The notes below the pieces were generated by a model. That model was not told where the DNA came from, ran no database searches, and saw only the letters and a list, made by a program, of their open reading frames with translations. A DNA stretch of 64,000 nucleotides from NCBI RefSeq assembly GCF_900129905.1, contig NZ_FQXG01000009.1:124001-188000 (forward strand), read 5' to 3'. The stretch is from Ferrimonas marina (GTDB taxonomy: Bacteria > Pseudomonadota > Gammaproteobacteria > Enterobacterales > Shewanellaceae). Below, piece after piece: positions 54,614 to 63,949 of the stretch. Each line of letters starts with the position of its first letter. Position 1 is the first letter of the stretch. The translations under genes and the position numbers were made by a program.

Positions 54614-55255
54614 TCACCCTTCCGGGTAGACCTTCTCTTTGAACTCACACAGGTCTTCAATCAGGCAGGAGCCGCAGCGCGGCTTGCGGGCCAGGCAGGT
54701 GTAGCGACCGTGAAGGATCAGCCAGTGATGGACGTCCACCTTGAACTCGGCGGGCACTACCTTGAGCAGCTTCTCCTCCACCTGGTCGACGTTCTTACCC
54801 ATGGCGAACTTGGTGCGGTTGGAGACCCGGAAGATGTGGGTGTCCACGGCGATGGTGGGCCAGCCAAAGGCGCAGTTGAGCACCACGTTGGCGGTTTTAC
54901 GACCTACCCCGGGCAGGCGCACCAGGGCATCCAGATCCTCCGGCACCTCACCACCGTGCTCCTCCACCAGGATGCGGGCCGCCTTGATGACGTTCTCCGC
55001 CTTAGTGTTGTAGAGGCCGATGGTCTTGATATGTTGTTTGACCCCGTCTACTCCCAGATCCAGCATCGCCTGTGGCGTGTTGGCGGCGGGAAACAGGGTG
55101 CGAGTGGCCTTGTTCACCGACACATCGGTGGCCTGGGCGGACAGGGCCACCGCCACCAGCAGCTCATAGGGGTTGGAGAACTCCAGCTCGGTTTCCGGGT
55201 TGGGGTTGTCGTCGCGCAGGCGCTCCAGTATCTGGCGCCGTTTCTCTTTATTCAT
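54614..55255 (-). CDS. nth: Endonuclease III (Nth)
   Basis: 213 residues. Helix-hairpin-helix LPGVGRKTANVVLN, catalytic Lys and Asp (TAKAENVIK-type NTKAENVI and AVDTHIFRVSNR), and the C-terminal 4Fe-4S cluster with four Cys (CLARKPRCGSCLIEDLC). Removes oxidised pyrimidines and cleaves the abasic site. Last gene of the rnf cluster, 25 bp after rnfE, the same order as in many gammaproteobacteria. Confidence 0.97.
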   Translation of the reverse strand: MNKEKRRQILERLRDDNPNPETELEFSNPYELLVAVALSAQATDVSVNKATRTLFPAANTPQAMLDLGVDGVKQHIKTIGLYNTKAENVIKAARILVEEHGGEVPEDLDALVRLPGVGRKTANVVLNCAFGWPTIAVDTHIFRVSNRTKFAMGKNVDQVEEKLLKVVPAEFKVDVHHWLILHGRYTCLARKPRCGSCLIEDLCEFKEKVYPEG

Positions 55256-55280
55256 GGTGCTTCCCTAAACAAAATCGAGG

Positions 55281-55976
55281 TTACTGGGTGACGCGCACGC
55301 GCTCTACCTTGGCTGCGTCTTCCGGCTTGGGGGCAAAGCGCCGTTCCATGCTGGCGTCCAGGCGGTTCTTAAGGGCGATCAGCAGGCCCATGGCGATGAA
55401 GGCACCCGGCGGCAACAGCGCCAGCAGGAAGGGACTTTTCAGCTCAAACAGCTGGACCCGCAACACGCTGGCCCAGTCGCCCAGCAGCAGATCGGCGCCA
55501 TCAAACAGGGTGCCCTGACCCACCAGCTCGCGGGTGCCGCCCAGCAGCATCAGCACCAGGGTAAAGCCCAGGCCCATCATCAGGCCATCCCAGGCCGCCA
55601 GGCTAACAGGGTTGCGGGAGGCAAAGGCCTCGGCCCGGCCGATGATGACGCAGTTGGTGACGATCAGCGGCAGGAAGATCCCCAGGCTCAGGTAGAGACC
55701 GTAGGCGTAGGCGTTGACCAGCAGCTGCACGCAGGTCACCAGCGAGGCGATGATCATCACGTAGACCGGGATGCGGATCTCGTTGGGGATCCCCTTACGC
55801 AGCAAAGAGACCAACACGTTGGAGCCGATCAGCACCACCATGGTGGCCAGGCCCAGCCCCATGGCGTTGGTCAGGGTGTTGGTGACGGCCAGCAGCGGGC
55901 AGAGGCCGAGCAGTTGAACGATGCCCGGGTTGTTCTTCCACAGCGACTGCCAGACGATGTCGCGGTATTGGCTCAT
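55281..55976 (-). CDS. rnfE: Rnf complex subunit RnfE (RsxE)
   Basis: 231 residues, six membrane helices in the RnfA/RnfE fold: [50 protein letters not shown]. Paired with RnfA it forms the membrane iron-sulfur site that carries electrons through the bilayer. ATG 55976 overlaps the rnfG stop by 4 bp (ATGA). Confidence 0.96.
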   Translation of the reverse strand: MSQYRDIVWQSLWKNNPGIVQLLGLCPLLAVTNTLTNAMGLGLATMVVLIGSNVLVSLLRKGIPNEIRIPVYVMIIASLVTCVQLLVNAYAYGLYLSLGIFLPLIVTNCVIIGRAEAFASRNPVSLAAWDGLMMGLGFTLVLMLLGGTRELVGQGTLFDGADLLLGDWASVLRVQLFELKSPFLLALLPPGAFIAMGLLIALKNRLDASMERRFAPKPEDAAKVERVRVTQ

Positions 55977-56605
55977 AGTGTCTCTCCACAACCGGGGGCG
56001 AGCAGGATGCTCTCCTTGTTGCGATCGAAGTAGATCAGGGCGTTCTTCACCGCCCCGACAAAGGCCCGCGGGGTGATGGTGGCGCCGGTGAACTGGTCGA
56101 AGTCGCCACCGTCGCGCTTGACCGCAAAGCGGCTGTCGGTGGCGGTCTCCAGTCGGTAACCCTCGAAGCTGCTGACCCAGTCGGAGCGACGGGTCTCAAT
56201 CCAGTCACCCAGGCCCGGGGTCTCGTTATGGGACAGGGTGCGCACCCCCAGAATCTCGCCGCTCCAGCTGACCCCAACGATGATGTGGATGTCGCCGTTA
56301 TAGCCATCCGGCGCGGTGGCCTCGATGGCGACAGCCACAGGCTCCCCTTGCTCGGTAGCAACGAACGCCTGCTGAGGCGCCGGGCTGCCTAGGTACTGAG
56401 GGCTGGTCAGCGCCTTGCAGCTGTCGTGCAGGGCGTTGTCGTAGCCCTCGGCGGGGATGATCTGGTCCAGGGTAGCCAGCAGTTGTAAGCGCTGCTGCTC
56501 GGCAATCTTATCCTTGGTGCCCTGAAAGGTCAGGGCCACCAGGCCGGCGGAAGCCAGGCCAAACAGGGCCAACAGAGCGCCATTCTTCTTCATTGACGGG
56601 ATCAT
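55973..56605 (-). CDS. rnfG: Rnf complex subunit RnfG (RsxG)
   Basis: 210 residues with one N-terminal membrane helix ([17 protein letters not shown]) and a periplasmic FMN-binding domain. The covalent flavin site is S/T-G-A-T: here [12 protein letters not shown], with Thr as the attachment residue. Donates or accepts electrons with RnfD. ATG is 1 bp after the rnfD stop; an internal ATG four codons in is less likely to be the start. Confidence 0.96.
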   Translation of the reverse strand: MIPSMKKNGALLALFGLASAGLVALTFQGTKDKIAEQQRLQLLATLDQIIPAEGYDNALHDSCKALTSPQYLGSPAPQQAFVATEQGEPVAVAIEATAPDGYNGDIHIIVGVSWSGEILGVRTLSHNETPGLGDWIETRRSDWVSSFEGYRLETATDSRFAVKRDGGDFDQFTGATITPRAFVGAVKNALIYFDRNKESILLAPGCGETL

Positions 56606-56606
56606 G

Positions 56607-57653
56607 TCAGCTCCGGTGTCCGTAGGTGCGAGGGCGGGTGTAGTAGTCGATCAGCGGCACGCTCAGGTTGGCCAGCATCACCGCGAACGCCACCGCATCG
56701 GGGTAGCCGCCAAAGGTGCGCACCAGGTAGATCAGCACGCCGATCAGGGCACCGAATACCAGCCGACCCCGGTTGGAGGTGGCGGCGCTGACCGGATCGG
56801 TGGCGATAAAGAAGGCGCCGAACATGGTGGCCCCGGTGAACAGGTGCAGGCTGAGGCTGCCGGTACCATCCGGGTGCAGCAGGTTGCCGATCAGGGCACA
56901 GAGGCTCAGGGAGGCCAGCATCGCCACCGGGATGTGCCAGCGGATCACCTTGAGTTTCAGCAGCGCCAGGCCACCGATTAGGAACGCCATGTTAACCCAG
57001 CCCCAGCCCACGCCGACAAAGCCATCGAAGATCGGCTTGGCCAGGCTTTCACTGGCGGTGTAGCCCAGGGTCAGATCGGTCTTGAGGGTATCCAGCGGGG
57101 TGGCCATGGTGGTGCCGTCGATGCCCAAACGCAGGGCTTCGACCTGGGCACCCTCCAGGCCGGTGAGGATGGCGGCAATGCTGTCGCCCAGGCCCAGGGT
57201 GGTCTCGGCTAGGGATTGTGGCGGCAGCCATTGGGTCATCTGTGCCGGGAAGGAGATCAGCAGGGTGACGTAGGCGGCCATGGCCGGGTTAAACAGGTTC
57301 TGACCAACCCCGCCGTAGACCTGCTTGACCAGCACAATGGCAAACAGGCTGCCCAGTACCGGGATGTACCAGGGAGCCAGCGGCGGCAGGCAGATCCCCA
57401 GCAGTACGCCGGTGACCAGCGCGGTGTTGTCGGACAGGGCGGCCTTGATGGAGCGGCCGCGCATCGCCACGCAGGCTGCTTCAGCGGCGAGGGCGGTGAC
57501 CACCGCCAGGGCGATCTGGACCAGGTTACCCCAGCCAAAGAAATACCATTGGGCGAGGACGCCGGGCAGGGTGCACAACACCACCAGCATCATCACCTTG
57601 CTGGTGGGCAGGCGATCCTGCATATGGGGGGAGGAGGCAATCTTAAACGCCAT
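56607..57653 (-). CDS. rnfD: Rnf complex subunit RnfD (RsxD)
   Basis: 348 residues, about nine helices. Second covalently bound FMN at the Thr of [13 protein letters not shown], conserved [12 protein letters not shown] and [13 protein letters not shown]-like segments, and C-terminal [19 protein letters not shown]. Membrane sodium- or proton-coupled electron transfer. Its ATG overlaps the rnfC stop (TGATG). Confidence 0.96.
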   Translation of the reverse strand: MAFKIASSPHMQDRLPTSKVMMLVVLCTLPGVLAQWYFFGWGNLVQIALAVVTALAAEAACVAMRGRSIKAALSDNTALVTGVLLGICLPPLAPWYIPVLGSLFAIVLVKQVYGGVGQNLFNPAMAAYVTLLISFPAQMTQWLPPQSLAETTLGLGDSIAAILTGLEGAQVEALRLGIDGTTMATPLDTLKTDLTLGYTASESLAKPIFDGFVGVGWGWVNMAFLIGGLALLKLKVIRWHIPVAMLASLSLCALIGNLLHPDGTGSLSLHLFTGATMFGAFFIATDPVSAATSNRGRLVFGALIGVLIYLVRTFGGYPDAVAFAVMLANLSVPLIDYYTRPRTYGHRS

Positions 57654-60466
57654 CAGTTGTTCTCTTTGTCCTGTGTCGTACCAGCGGCGTCTTCGGCGCG
57701 CTTGGCGGCTTGCTTGGCTTTGGCCTTAGCGATGGCGGCAGCGACTGCGGCCTTGCGTTTCTGCTCCGGGCTGGCCGGCTTTTCGGTGCTGGCCTGCGCT
57801 GAAGTCTCTGTGCTGTCAGCCTGCGGGGCTGGCGGCGTAGGCTCTGAACCATTGCTCCCGCTTGCATCGGCACTGTTGGCCTTAGCTGCGGCTTGCTTGG
57901 CCTTGGCCTTAGCGATGGCAGCAGCGACTGCAGCCTTGCGCTTCTGCTCCGGGCTGGCCGGCATTTCACTGCTGGCCTGCGCTGCAGGCTCTGCATTGTC
58001 AACCTGCGGGGCTGGCTCGGCCGTATCGCCAGAGTCTGCAGTGGTGCTACTCGCATTAGCCGCGGCCTGCTTGGCCTTAGCCTTGGCGATGGCAGCAGCG
58101 ACAGCGGCCTTGCGCTTCTGCTCCGGGCTGGCCGGCTGTTCACTGCTGGCCTGCGCTGAAGGCGCTGCGCTGTCAGCCTGCTGGGCTGGCGGCGTAGGCT
58201 CTGAGCCATTGCTACCGCTCGCGTCGGCACTGTTGGCCTTAGCTGCGGCTTGCTTGGCCTTAGCCTTGGCGATGGCAGCAGCGACAGCGGCCTTGCGCTT
58301 CTGCTCCGGGCTGGCCGGCATTTCGCTGCTGGCCTGCGCTGAAGACTCTGAGCTGTCAGCCTTGGCTGCGGCCTGCTTGGCCTTGGCCTTAGCGATGGCA
58401 GCGGCGACAACGGCACTGCGTTTTTGCTCCGGGCTAGCCGACCTTTCGCTGCTGGCCTGGGCTGAAGCCTCTGCATTGTCAGCCTGCGAGGCTGGCTCGG
58501 TCGCATTGCCAGAATCTGCTTTGGCCGCGGCTTGCTTGGCCTTGGCTTTGGCGATGGCGGCGGCCACCGCGGCGCTGCGATTGGGTTTGTTGCCTGCCGG
58601 CGCGTCTGCTGTCTTGCTGGCGTCTGCAGCGGCGGCCTGTTTTGCCTTGGCACGGGCGACGGCGGCGGCGACGGCTGCCCGTTTGGCATCGCCCCCGCTG
58701 CTGGCTTGCTCGGCGTTATCCGGCTCGGTCGGCGCTTTGTGCTGCTGACGCTGGGCTGCGGCTTGCTTGGCCTTGGCCCGGGCAATGGCGGCAGCTACGG
58801 CCGCGGGCTTACCACTGACATCCGCGCTGTCGGTTGAGGGGGCAGCCTCGGCGCTCTCTTTCTGAGCCTTGGCCAGGCGAGCCTGCTCTTTACGACGGCG
58901 GCGCAGTTCAGCCATATCGACACCGTCACCAGCATCGTCGGCCTTGGCGGCTTTAAGCTTGGCGATGGCCGCGGCCACGCCGGCAGTGGGCTTAGCAGGC
59001 TTGAGCGCGGCGGCTTTCTTATGACGGCTTTCTCGCTCGGCTTTCTCCTCTGCCAAACGCGCCTGGCGAGCCTCGAAGCGGATCTTGGCCTGTTCCGCCT
59101 TGGCGTGCTTGGCAGCCTGATCTTTGAGCGCGGACTTGGCCAGACGGTAGTGCTGCACCAGCGGGATGTCCGAGGGGCAGACAAAGGCGCAGACACCGCA
59201 TTCGATGCAATCAAACAGGTTGAGTGCTTCCGCCTTATCGTGCTCGCCGGCCTGGCTGTGCCAATACAGCTGCTGCGGCAGCAGTTGCTGGGGGCAGACC
59301 TGGGCACATTCACCGCAGCGGATGCAGTTGCGCGCCGGCGGCTGTGGCGGCAGCTCGCACAGGCTGGGCACCAACAGGCAGTTGGTGGCCTTTTGCACCG
59401 ACACCTTGGGGCTGGGCAGGGCAAAGCCCATCATCGGGCCACCCATGATCAGCGGCTGCTGCGGCAGCGGCTCGGTTTGGCTCTGGGCCAGCAGCCAGTC
59501 GATGGGACTGCCCAGGCGGACCCAGTAGTTGCCGGGATTGCCCGCCTGTTCGCCGGTGACTGTGACCACCCGCTCGATCAGCGGCATGTCGTCAAACACC
59601 GCCTGCTTGATGGCAAAGCAGGTGCCGACGTTGTGCATCAGGATCCCCAGATCCGCCGGCAGCTTGCCCTGGGGGATCTCTTGGCCTGTGAGGATCTGCA
59701 CCAGCTGCTTCTCACTGCCGGAGGGGTACTTGGTGGGGATGGTGCGGATCAGCACCTGCTCCGAGGTCAGGTTGCTGCGGCTCAGTGCGTCGGTCAGTGC
59801 CTGTTGCGCCTCGGGCTTGTTGTCTTCTACCGCAATGACCACCCGCTCCGGGCTGATGAGATGACGCAGCACCTCAATTCCCTGAAGGATGGCATCGGCC
59901 TGTTCGCGCATCAGCCGGTCATCGGCACTGATGTAGGGCTCGCACTCGGCACCGTTGATCAGCAGAAAGCGGATCTTGGAGTGGCCGCCCAGCTTTACCG
60001 CCGAGGGGAAGGTGGCGCCACCCAGGCCGACGATGCCGGCGTCCTGGATAAGCTGGCGCAGCTCACTGTTGTCCACCGCCTGGATGCTGGAGCGCGGAGT
60101 CCGGGGGCGCCAATGGTCTTCGCCGTCTGGCAGCAGCTCAATGCAGGGCTCGCTCAGGCCGGAGGGGTGGGCTACGGTGCGCGGTTCGATGCGGCCGATG
60201 GTGCCGGAGGTTGGCGCGTGCACCGGTACCGTCATCGGTGCGGTGGCGCGGGTCAGTGGCTGGCCTTTGAGGACCTTGTCGCCACTTTTGACCAGCAGTT
60301 CACCGGCCACACCAATGTGCTGGCGCAGCGGGATCCACAACACCGGCGGCAATGGCAGGGATTGGATAGGGGTCTGGTTGGACAGGGACTTGCGCTCCGG
60401 CGGATGGATGCCGCCGGGGAAGGTCCAGAGCTGGCCTTTGTCGATCTGTTCTAGCAAGGTTTGCAC
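57653..60466 (-). CDS. rnfC: Rnf complex subunit RnfC (RsxC) with long repetitive tail
   Basis: 937 residues, against about 740 in Escherichia coli. NADH- and FMN-binding domains ([37 protein letters not shown]), then two 4Fe-4S motifs [12 protein letters not shown] and [12 protein letters not shown] (near 385-430). From about residue 490 the protein is an Ala/Lys tail of eight near-copies of [19 protein letters not shown], separated by 15-40 residue Ser/Pro/Glu spacers. GTG 60466 has GAGGGCGG; earlier in-frame codons lie inside rnfB. Confidence 0.95.
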   Translation of the reverse strand: MQTLLEQIDKGQLWTFPGGIHPPERKSLSNQTPIQSLPLPPVLWIPLRQHIGVAGELLVKSGDKVLKGQPLTRATAPMTVPVHAPTSGTIGRIEPRTVAHPSGLSEPCIELLPDGEDHWRPRTPRSSIQAVDNSELRQLIQDAGIVGLGGATFPSAVKLGGHSKIRFLLINGAECEPYISADDRLMREQADAILQGIEVLRHLISPERVVIAVEDNKPEAQQALTDALSRSNLTSEQVLIRTIPTKYPSGSEKQLVQILTGQEIPQGKLPADLGILMHNVGTCFAIKQAVFDDMPLIERVVTVTGEQAGNPGNYWVRLGSPIDWLLAQSQTEPLPQQPLIMGGPMMGFALPSPKVSVQKATNCLLVPSLCELPPQPPARNCIRCGECAQVCPQQLLPQQLYWHSQAGEHDKAEALNLFDCIECGVCAFVCPSDIPLVQHYRLAKSALKDQAAKHAKAEQAKIRFEARQARLAEEKAERESRHKKAAALKPAKPTAGVAAAIAKLKAAKADDAGDGVDMAELRRRRKEQARLAKAQKESAEAAPSTDSADVSGKPAAVAAAIARAKAKQAAAQRQQHKAPTEPDNAEQASSGGDAKRAAVAAAVARAKAKQAAAADASKTADAPAGNKPNRSAAVAAAIAKAKAKQAAAKADSGNATEPASQADNAEASAQASSERSASPEQKRSAVVAAAIAKAKAKQAAAKADSSESSAQASSEMPASPEQKRKAAVAAAIAKAKAKQAAAKANSADASGSNGSEPTPPAQQADSAAPSAQASSEQPASPEQKRKAAVAAAIAKAKAKQAAANASSTTADSGDTAEPAPQVDNAEPAAQASSEMPASPEQKRKAAVAAAIAKAKAKQAAAKANSADASGSNGSEPTPPAPQADSTETSAQASTEKPASPEQKRKAAVAAAIAKAKAKQAAKRAEDAAGTTQDKENN

Positions 60467-60477
60467 GGGCCGCCCTC

Positions 60478-61029
60478 TTACAACTGTTTGACCGGGATAC
60501 GGGTCAGATCCCAGTCCCAGTTTTGTGTGGTCATGGCGATGGGGCGCATCTCGATGCAGTCCACCGGGCAGGGCTCGACGCAGAGATCGCAGCCAGTGCA
60601 CTGATCGGCGATCACCGTGTGCATCTGTTTGCCGGTGCCGACGATGGCGTCTACCGGGCAGGCCTGGATGCACTTGGTGCAGCCGATGCAGTCCTCTTCA
60701 ATGATGAACGCCACCTTGGGGGTGTTGTCCGCTTCGCCCTCCAGTGCCGGGGCTTCGACCCCCAACATGTCTGCCAGTTTGGCGATGGTGGCCTCGCCAC
60801 CCGGGGGGCAGCGGTTGATGGGCGCCTCGCCGCTGGCGATCGCCTCGGCGTAGGGGCGACAGCCCGGGTAGCCACACTGACCGCACTGGGTCTGCGGCAG
60901 GGTTTGCTCAATCTGCTCAACGATGGGATCGCCTTCCACTTTAAAGCGGACGGCGGCGTAACCCAGCAGGACACCGAAGATCAGCGCCAGCACGGCCAAT
61001 ACCAGGGCCGCAATCAGGATACTGCTCAT
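60478..61029 (-). CDS. rnfB: Rnf complex subunit RnfB (RsxB)
   Basis: 183 residues: one membrane helix, the Cys-rich [20 protein letters not shown], and two ferredoxin 4Fe-4S motifs [16 protein letters not shown] and [16 protein letters not shown]. Entry or exit point for ferredoxin electrons. ATG overlaps the rnfA stop (ATGA); rnfC starts 11 bp after its stop. Confidence 0.97.
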   Translation of the reverse strand: MSSILIAALVLAVLALIFGVLLGYAAVRFKVEGDPIVEQIEQTLPQTQCGQCGYPGCRPYAEAIASGEAPINRCPPGGEATIAKLADMLGVEAPALEGEADNTPKVAFIIEEDCIGCTKCIQACPVDAIVGTGKQMHTVIADQCTGCDLCVEPCPVDCIEMRPIAMTTQNWDWDLTRIPVKQL

Positions 61030-61604
61030 TTCACCAACCCGATAAAGCCCATGAAGGCCAGCGACATCAGGCCGGCGGTGATCATGGCGATGGACGCCCC
61101 GCGGAAGGGGGTGGGCACGTCGGCGGCGGCCAGGCGCTCACGCATAGCGGAAAACAGGATCAGCACCAGAGCAAAGCCGGCGGCGGCACCGAAGCCATAG
61201 ACGATGGAGCTGATGAAGTCGTGCTGTTCGTTGATGTTGAGCAGGGCCACGCCCAGCACGGCACAGTTGGAGGTGATCAGCGGCAAGTAGATCCCCAGCA
61301 CACGGTGCAGGGAGGCACTGGTTTTACGCACCACCATCTCCGTCACCTGAACCACCACGGCGATCACCAGGATAAAGGAGAGGGTACGCAGGTAGGTGAG
61401 CTCCAGCGGTACCAACAGGTACTGATGGACCAGGTAGCTGGTGGTGGAGGCCAGTGTCAGTACAAAGGCGGTGGCCATCGACATACCGATGGCGGATTCA
61501 AGCTTGCCGGAGACGCCCATAAAGGGACACAGGCCCAAAAACTTCACCAGGACGAAGTTATTGACCAGCACGGTACTTACCAGCAAGAGCAGGTATTCGG
61601 TCAT
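61026..61604 (-). CDS. rnfA: Rnf complex subunit RnfA (RsxA)
   Basis: 192 residues, six helices ([37 protein letters not shown]). Same fold as RnfE with inverted topology. The first gene of rnfABCDGE-nth. ATG 61604 is preferred to GTG 61610. A sigma70-like promoter is 33 bp upstream of the start. Confidence 0.96.
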   Translation of the reverse strand: MTEYLLLLVSTVLVNNFVLVKFLGLCPFMGVSGKLESAIGMSMATAFVLTLASTTSYLVHQYLLVPLELTYLRTLSFILVIAVVVQVTEMVVRKTSASLHRVLGIYLPLITSNCAVLGVALLNINEQHDFISSIVYGFGAAAGFALVLILFSAMRERLAAADVPTPFRGASIAMITAGLMSLAFMGFIGLVK

Positions 61605-61636
61605 GAACACAGAGACAGAAGGAAAACTAAGCGGAT

Positions 61637-61665
61637 ATTATCGGCAAAGGGGGCGCGTTAAACAA
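61637..61665 (-). promoter_or_regulatory. Putative promoter of rnfABCDGE-nth
   Basis: Minus-strand TTGTTT (-35, 61660-61665), 17-bp spacer, GATAAT (-10, 61637-61642). The -35 abuts the terminator of the upstream gene. Confidence 0.55.
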
Positions 61666-61695
61666 CAGACAGGCAGTAAGGTTACTGCCTGTCTG
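61666..61695 (-). terminator. Terminator of the CsrD-like gene
   Basis: Perfect 14-bp stem CAGACAGGCAGTAA/TTACTGCCTGTCTG with two-base loop, then TTGTTT on the minus strand. Confidence 0.85.
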
Positions 61696-61707
61696 GGCAA
61701 GAGATAG

Positions 61708-63606
61708 TCACTGAATCCGGTTTTCTGACTGAGGCTGTGACCAAGGTTGCGGTGGGGCTATCAGGTTACCCTGCAGTCCATCCAGCCGCAGCGCCTCCAG
61801 GGTCAGACGTTCCTCCACCTGTTCGACGTGGGTGGCCACCACCTGGATCTCCAGACGTGCAGCCAAATCCAGCAGCATCTTGATAAAGAAGCGGTTATCG
61901 CCGTTGTCCTCGATGCCCTTGACGTACTCGTGGGTCAGCTTGACGTAGCTGGGGCGCAGCTGTTGCAGGGCCTTAAAGGAGGTCAGGCCGTTGCCGAAGC
62001 GATCGATGGCGATGCGAACCCCCAAGGTGCCTGCGCGCTCCACCCAGGGCTCCAGCTCCGCCGGTGCCATCTCCAGGCTGCGCTCAGTTAACTCCAGGAT
62101 AAGGCGCCCGGCCAGCTCGTGGTGCTGACTGAGTCGGTCCAATACCCATTGGCGAAAACCCGGGTCCAGCATGGCGCGGGGACTGAGGTTGATACCGTAG
62201 TGGGCGTGGCTGTCTGCCTCGCTGTTGAGCCGGTTTAGCAGGATGGTGAACACCAGCTTATCCAGCTCAATGGCCCGGCCGCAGCGCGCCGCCATGGCAA
62301 ACACGGTTTCGGTCGCCAGCGGTTGGCCCTGACTGTTACGGAATCGCACCAGCAGTTCGCGGTACAGCTCCTGGCCCTGTCTGGGCGCGGTGATGCATTG
62401 CGACACCACCTGAATGTTGGCGCTATCGATGATCTCGTCGATCACCTGTTGCCAGTGGTCCCGGTCCAACTCAACACTCAGCAGGCTCGAGGTCATCAGG
62501 TAGCCGGTATTGGGGCCCTGGGAGGCGGCCATGGCAATGCCGGTATCCAGGTGCATCAGCAGCTGGCTCAATCGGTCATGGGGCTGGTAGGGCACCACCG
62601 CCAGGTAGCCGGCGCTGTCTACCTCCAGCCGCTTGGCCAGCTCCGCCAGGGTGTGCTCCATGGGTTTAATACGGGCGCCAATGGCCTCGGCATCGCTGCT
62701 CGGGGCCTGGATCAAGAAGTCAGCGCCGCTGTAGCGATAGAGTCCGGCGTCCTCCAGGCTAGCGATCTGGCTTTTGAGGGTGACAGCCAGCAGCTTCAGG
62801 TAGCTGTCACCGGCTTCTTTGCCGCTTCGCTGATTGATCTCCTCCAAGGCACCAGCACGGACCAGCATCAGGAAGCCCTCGCTTTGGGTTTCCAGCCCTT
62901 CACCTGTGAGCCGCTGGTTGAAGGCCACTCGGTTGGGAAGACGGGTGACGGGATCCTGCTTTGCCTGGTCCTGTTGCTGGGCATTCTGACTTTTCATCTG
63001 TTTGAGCTGATTCTGGTAGCTCAGATGCAACTCATCGGCCAGCTTAAGCAGGGGGGTCAGTGGACCTGAATGCGGTGGCAACCGCTTGTTGAGGGCGCCG
63101 GTGGGTTGCAGTGACTGGCACAGGCTGAGAAGTTGCGCCTGGATGGCGTGGTTGCGACGCCAACTGATCAGGGCCAGCAACAACGCCATTAAGGAGAAGC
63201 TCAGCAGGGCGTATCGATAGCCTGCCTTCGAAGCTTTCAGATAGTTGTTGGGGCTGAGGCCAAACTGCAGTTCGGTGCTGGCCAGCTTCAATTGCCGTTG
63301 GCCGGTGCCCTCGGACAGGATAGGTTGCAGCCAGTGAGGCTCGGCGGTGGGCGCTGCCAGGGTCTGGGGCAGGACGTCGGTGAGCTCTTTGAGCTGGGCG
63401 TACTGGAAGCGGTAATGTTGGCCTAGCTGGTCAAAGAGCATCGGCAGGTCGCCGTGTTCGGTTGTCCGCACCTGACCGGTGATGACATCGGCATCTCGTT
63501 GCATCATCTGCTCGGCAACAGAAACGCGGTAAAGGGTGAGGGTAACAAGCCCCACCAGCCAAGCCAACGCAATGGCGAGCAAGGCAGATCTAACACCAGG
63601 CATCAT
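61708..63606 (-). CDS. Degenerate GGDEF/EAL protein, CsrD (MshH)-like
   Basis: 632 residues, close to CsrD length (646). N-terminal membrane helix pair and periplasmic region (about 8-150), then GGDEF-like domain (about 225-360) in which the motif reads SGADF, then an EAL-like domain (about 390-625) with ELLVRF instead of EAL, INLSPRAML, LELTERSLE and DRFGNGL for DDFGxG. It can probably neither make nor cut c-di-GMP, as in CsrD, which steers RNase E cleavage of CsrB/C small RNAs. ATG 63606 has AAGGA. Not in an mre or msh context here. Confidence 0.8.
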   Translation of the reverse strand: MMPGVRSALLAIALAWLVGLVTLTLYRVSVAEQMMQRDADVITGQVRTTEHGDLPMLFDQLGQHYRFQYAQLKELTDVLPQTLAAPTAEPHWLQPILSEGTGQRQLKLASTELQFGLSPNNYLKASKAGYRYALLSFSLMALLLALISWRRNHAIQAQLLSLCQSLQPTGALNKRLPPHSGPLTPLLKLADELHLSYQNQLKQMKSQNAQQQDQAKQDPVTRLPNRVAFNQRLTGEGLETQSEGFLMLVRAGALEEINQRSGKEAGDSYLKLLAVTLKSQIASLEDAGLYRYSGADFLIQAPSSDAEAIGARIKPMEHTLAELAKRLEVDSAGYLAVVPYQPHDRLSQLLMHLDTGIAMAASQGPNTGYLMTSSLLSVELDRDHWQQVIDEIIDSANIQVVSQCITAPRQGQELYRELLVRFRNSQGQPLATETVFAMAARCGRAIELDKLVFTILLNRLNSEADSHAHYGINLSPRAMLDPGFRQWVLDRLSQHHELAGRLILELTERSLEMAPAELEPWVERAGTLGVRIAIDRFGNGLTSFKALQQLRPSYVKLTHEYVKGIEDNGDNRFFIKMLLDLAARLEIQVVATHVEQVEERLTLEALRLDGLQGNLIAPPQPWSQPQSENRIQ

Positions 63607-63664
63607 GCTGAAAATCCTTTTCACGCAATAGATCACTAGGTTACACCGTGACACCTGTTTCCGG

Positions 63665-63718
63665 TCAAGAGAAAAACGCGCCAGTAAGTGAGTCGGGGCG
63701 GACCAGTGAGGCTTTCAT
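63665..63718 (-). other. Possible 17-residue leader ORF upstream of the CsrD-like gene
   Basis: ATG 63718 preceded by GGAGTTACC, ending TGA at 63665. The 17-codon peptide is not obviously conserved and may be chance; noted because it has a good ribosome site and sits in the 5' region of the CsrD-like gene. Confidence 0.25.
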
Positions 63719-63783
63719 TGGTAACTCCAGGAGGCCGTGCGCTGTTTCAGTGATCGAACCGCTCGCCATAATCTGTCATCACG

Positions 63784-63810
63784 AAAAAAAAGCCTCGCAA
63801 TGCGAGGCTT
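63784..63810 (-). terminator. Terminator of repeat unit 1
   Basis: Minus strand AGCCTCGCA-TTG-TGCGAGGCT-type stem (AGCCTCGCATTGCGAGGCT) followed by eight T's. Confidence 0.88.
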
Positions 63811-63818
63811 CATCGAAG

Positions 63819-63900
63819 GTGGCTCCCCCTGCTGGACTTGGGGCAGCGACATACGCCGATTTGGACAGAGCCAGTCCGCCGTTCTACCGACGTAAGCATT
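63819..63900 (-). pseudogene. Degenerate tRNA-Asn-like sequence, copy 1
   Basis: Minus strand. Identical to gammaproteobacterial tRNA-Asn over GTCGGTAGAACGGCGGACTG (D-loop to anticodon stem), CGTATGTCGCTG, and AAGTCCAGCAGGGGGAGCCA (T-stem, acceptor, CCA). But the 5' acceptor (should be TCCCCCT) is missing, the anticodon loop is replaced by 16 unrelated bases, and the T-loop GTTC reads CCCC. Cannot fold as a normal tRNA. Alternatively an RNA with a new role. Confidence 0.6.
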
Positions 63901-63914
63901 GGATAGCCCGGAAA

Positions 63915-63941
63915 CAAAAAAAGCCTCGCAGTGCGAGGCTT
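63915..63941 (-). terminator. Terminator of repeat unit 2
   Basis: Same hairpin as unit 1 with one base changed in the loop (AGCCTCGCACTGCGAGGCT), followed by T's on the minus strand. Confidence 0.85.
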
Positions 63942-63949
63942 CATCGAAA

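Noticed and set aside
57216-58748. Long plus-strand frame of 510 codons opposite rnfC
   Set aside because: It mirrors the rnfC repeats on the other strand; the Ala/Leu pattern arises from the complement of Ala/Lys codons. Also, the direct repeats here are coding, not a CRISPR array.
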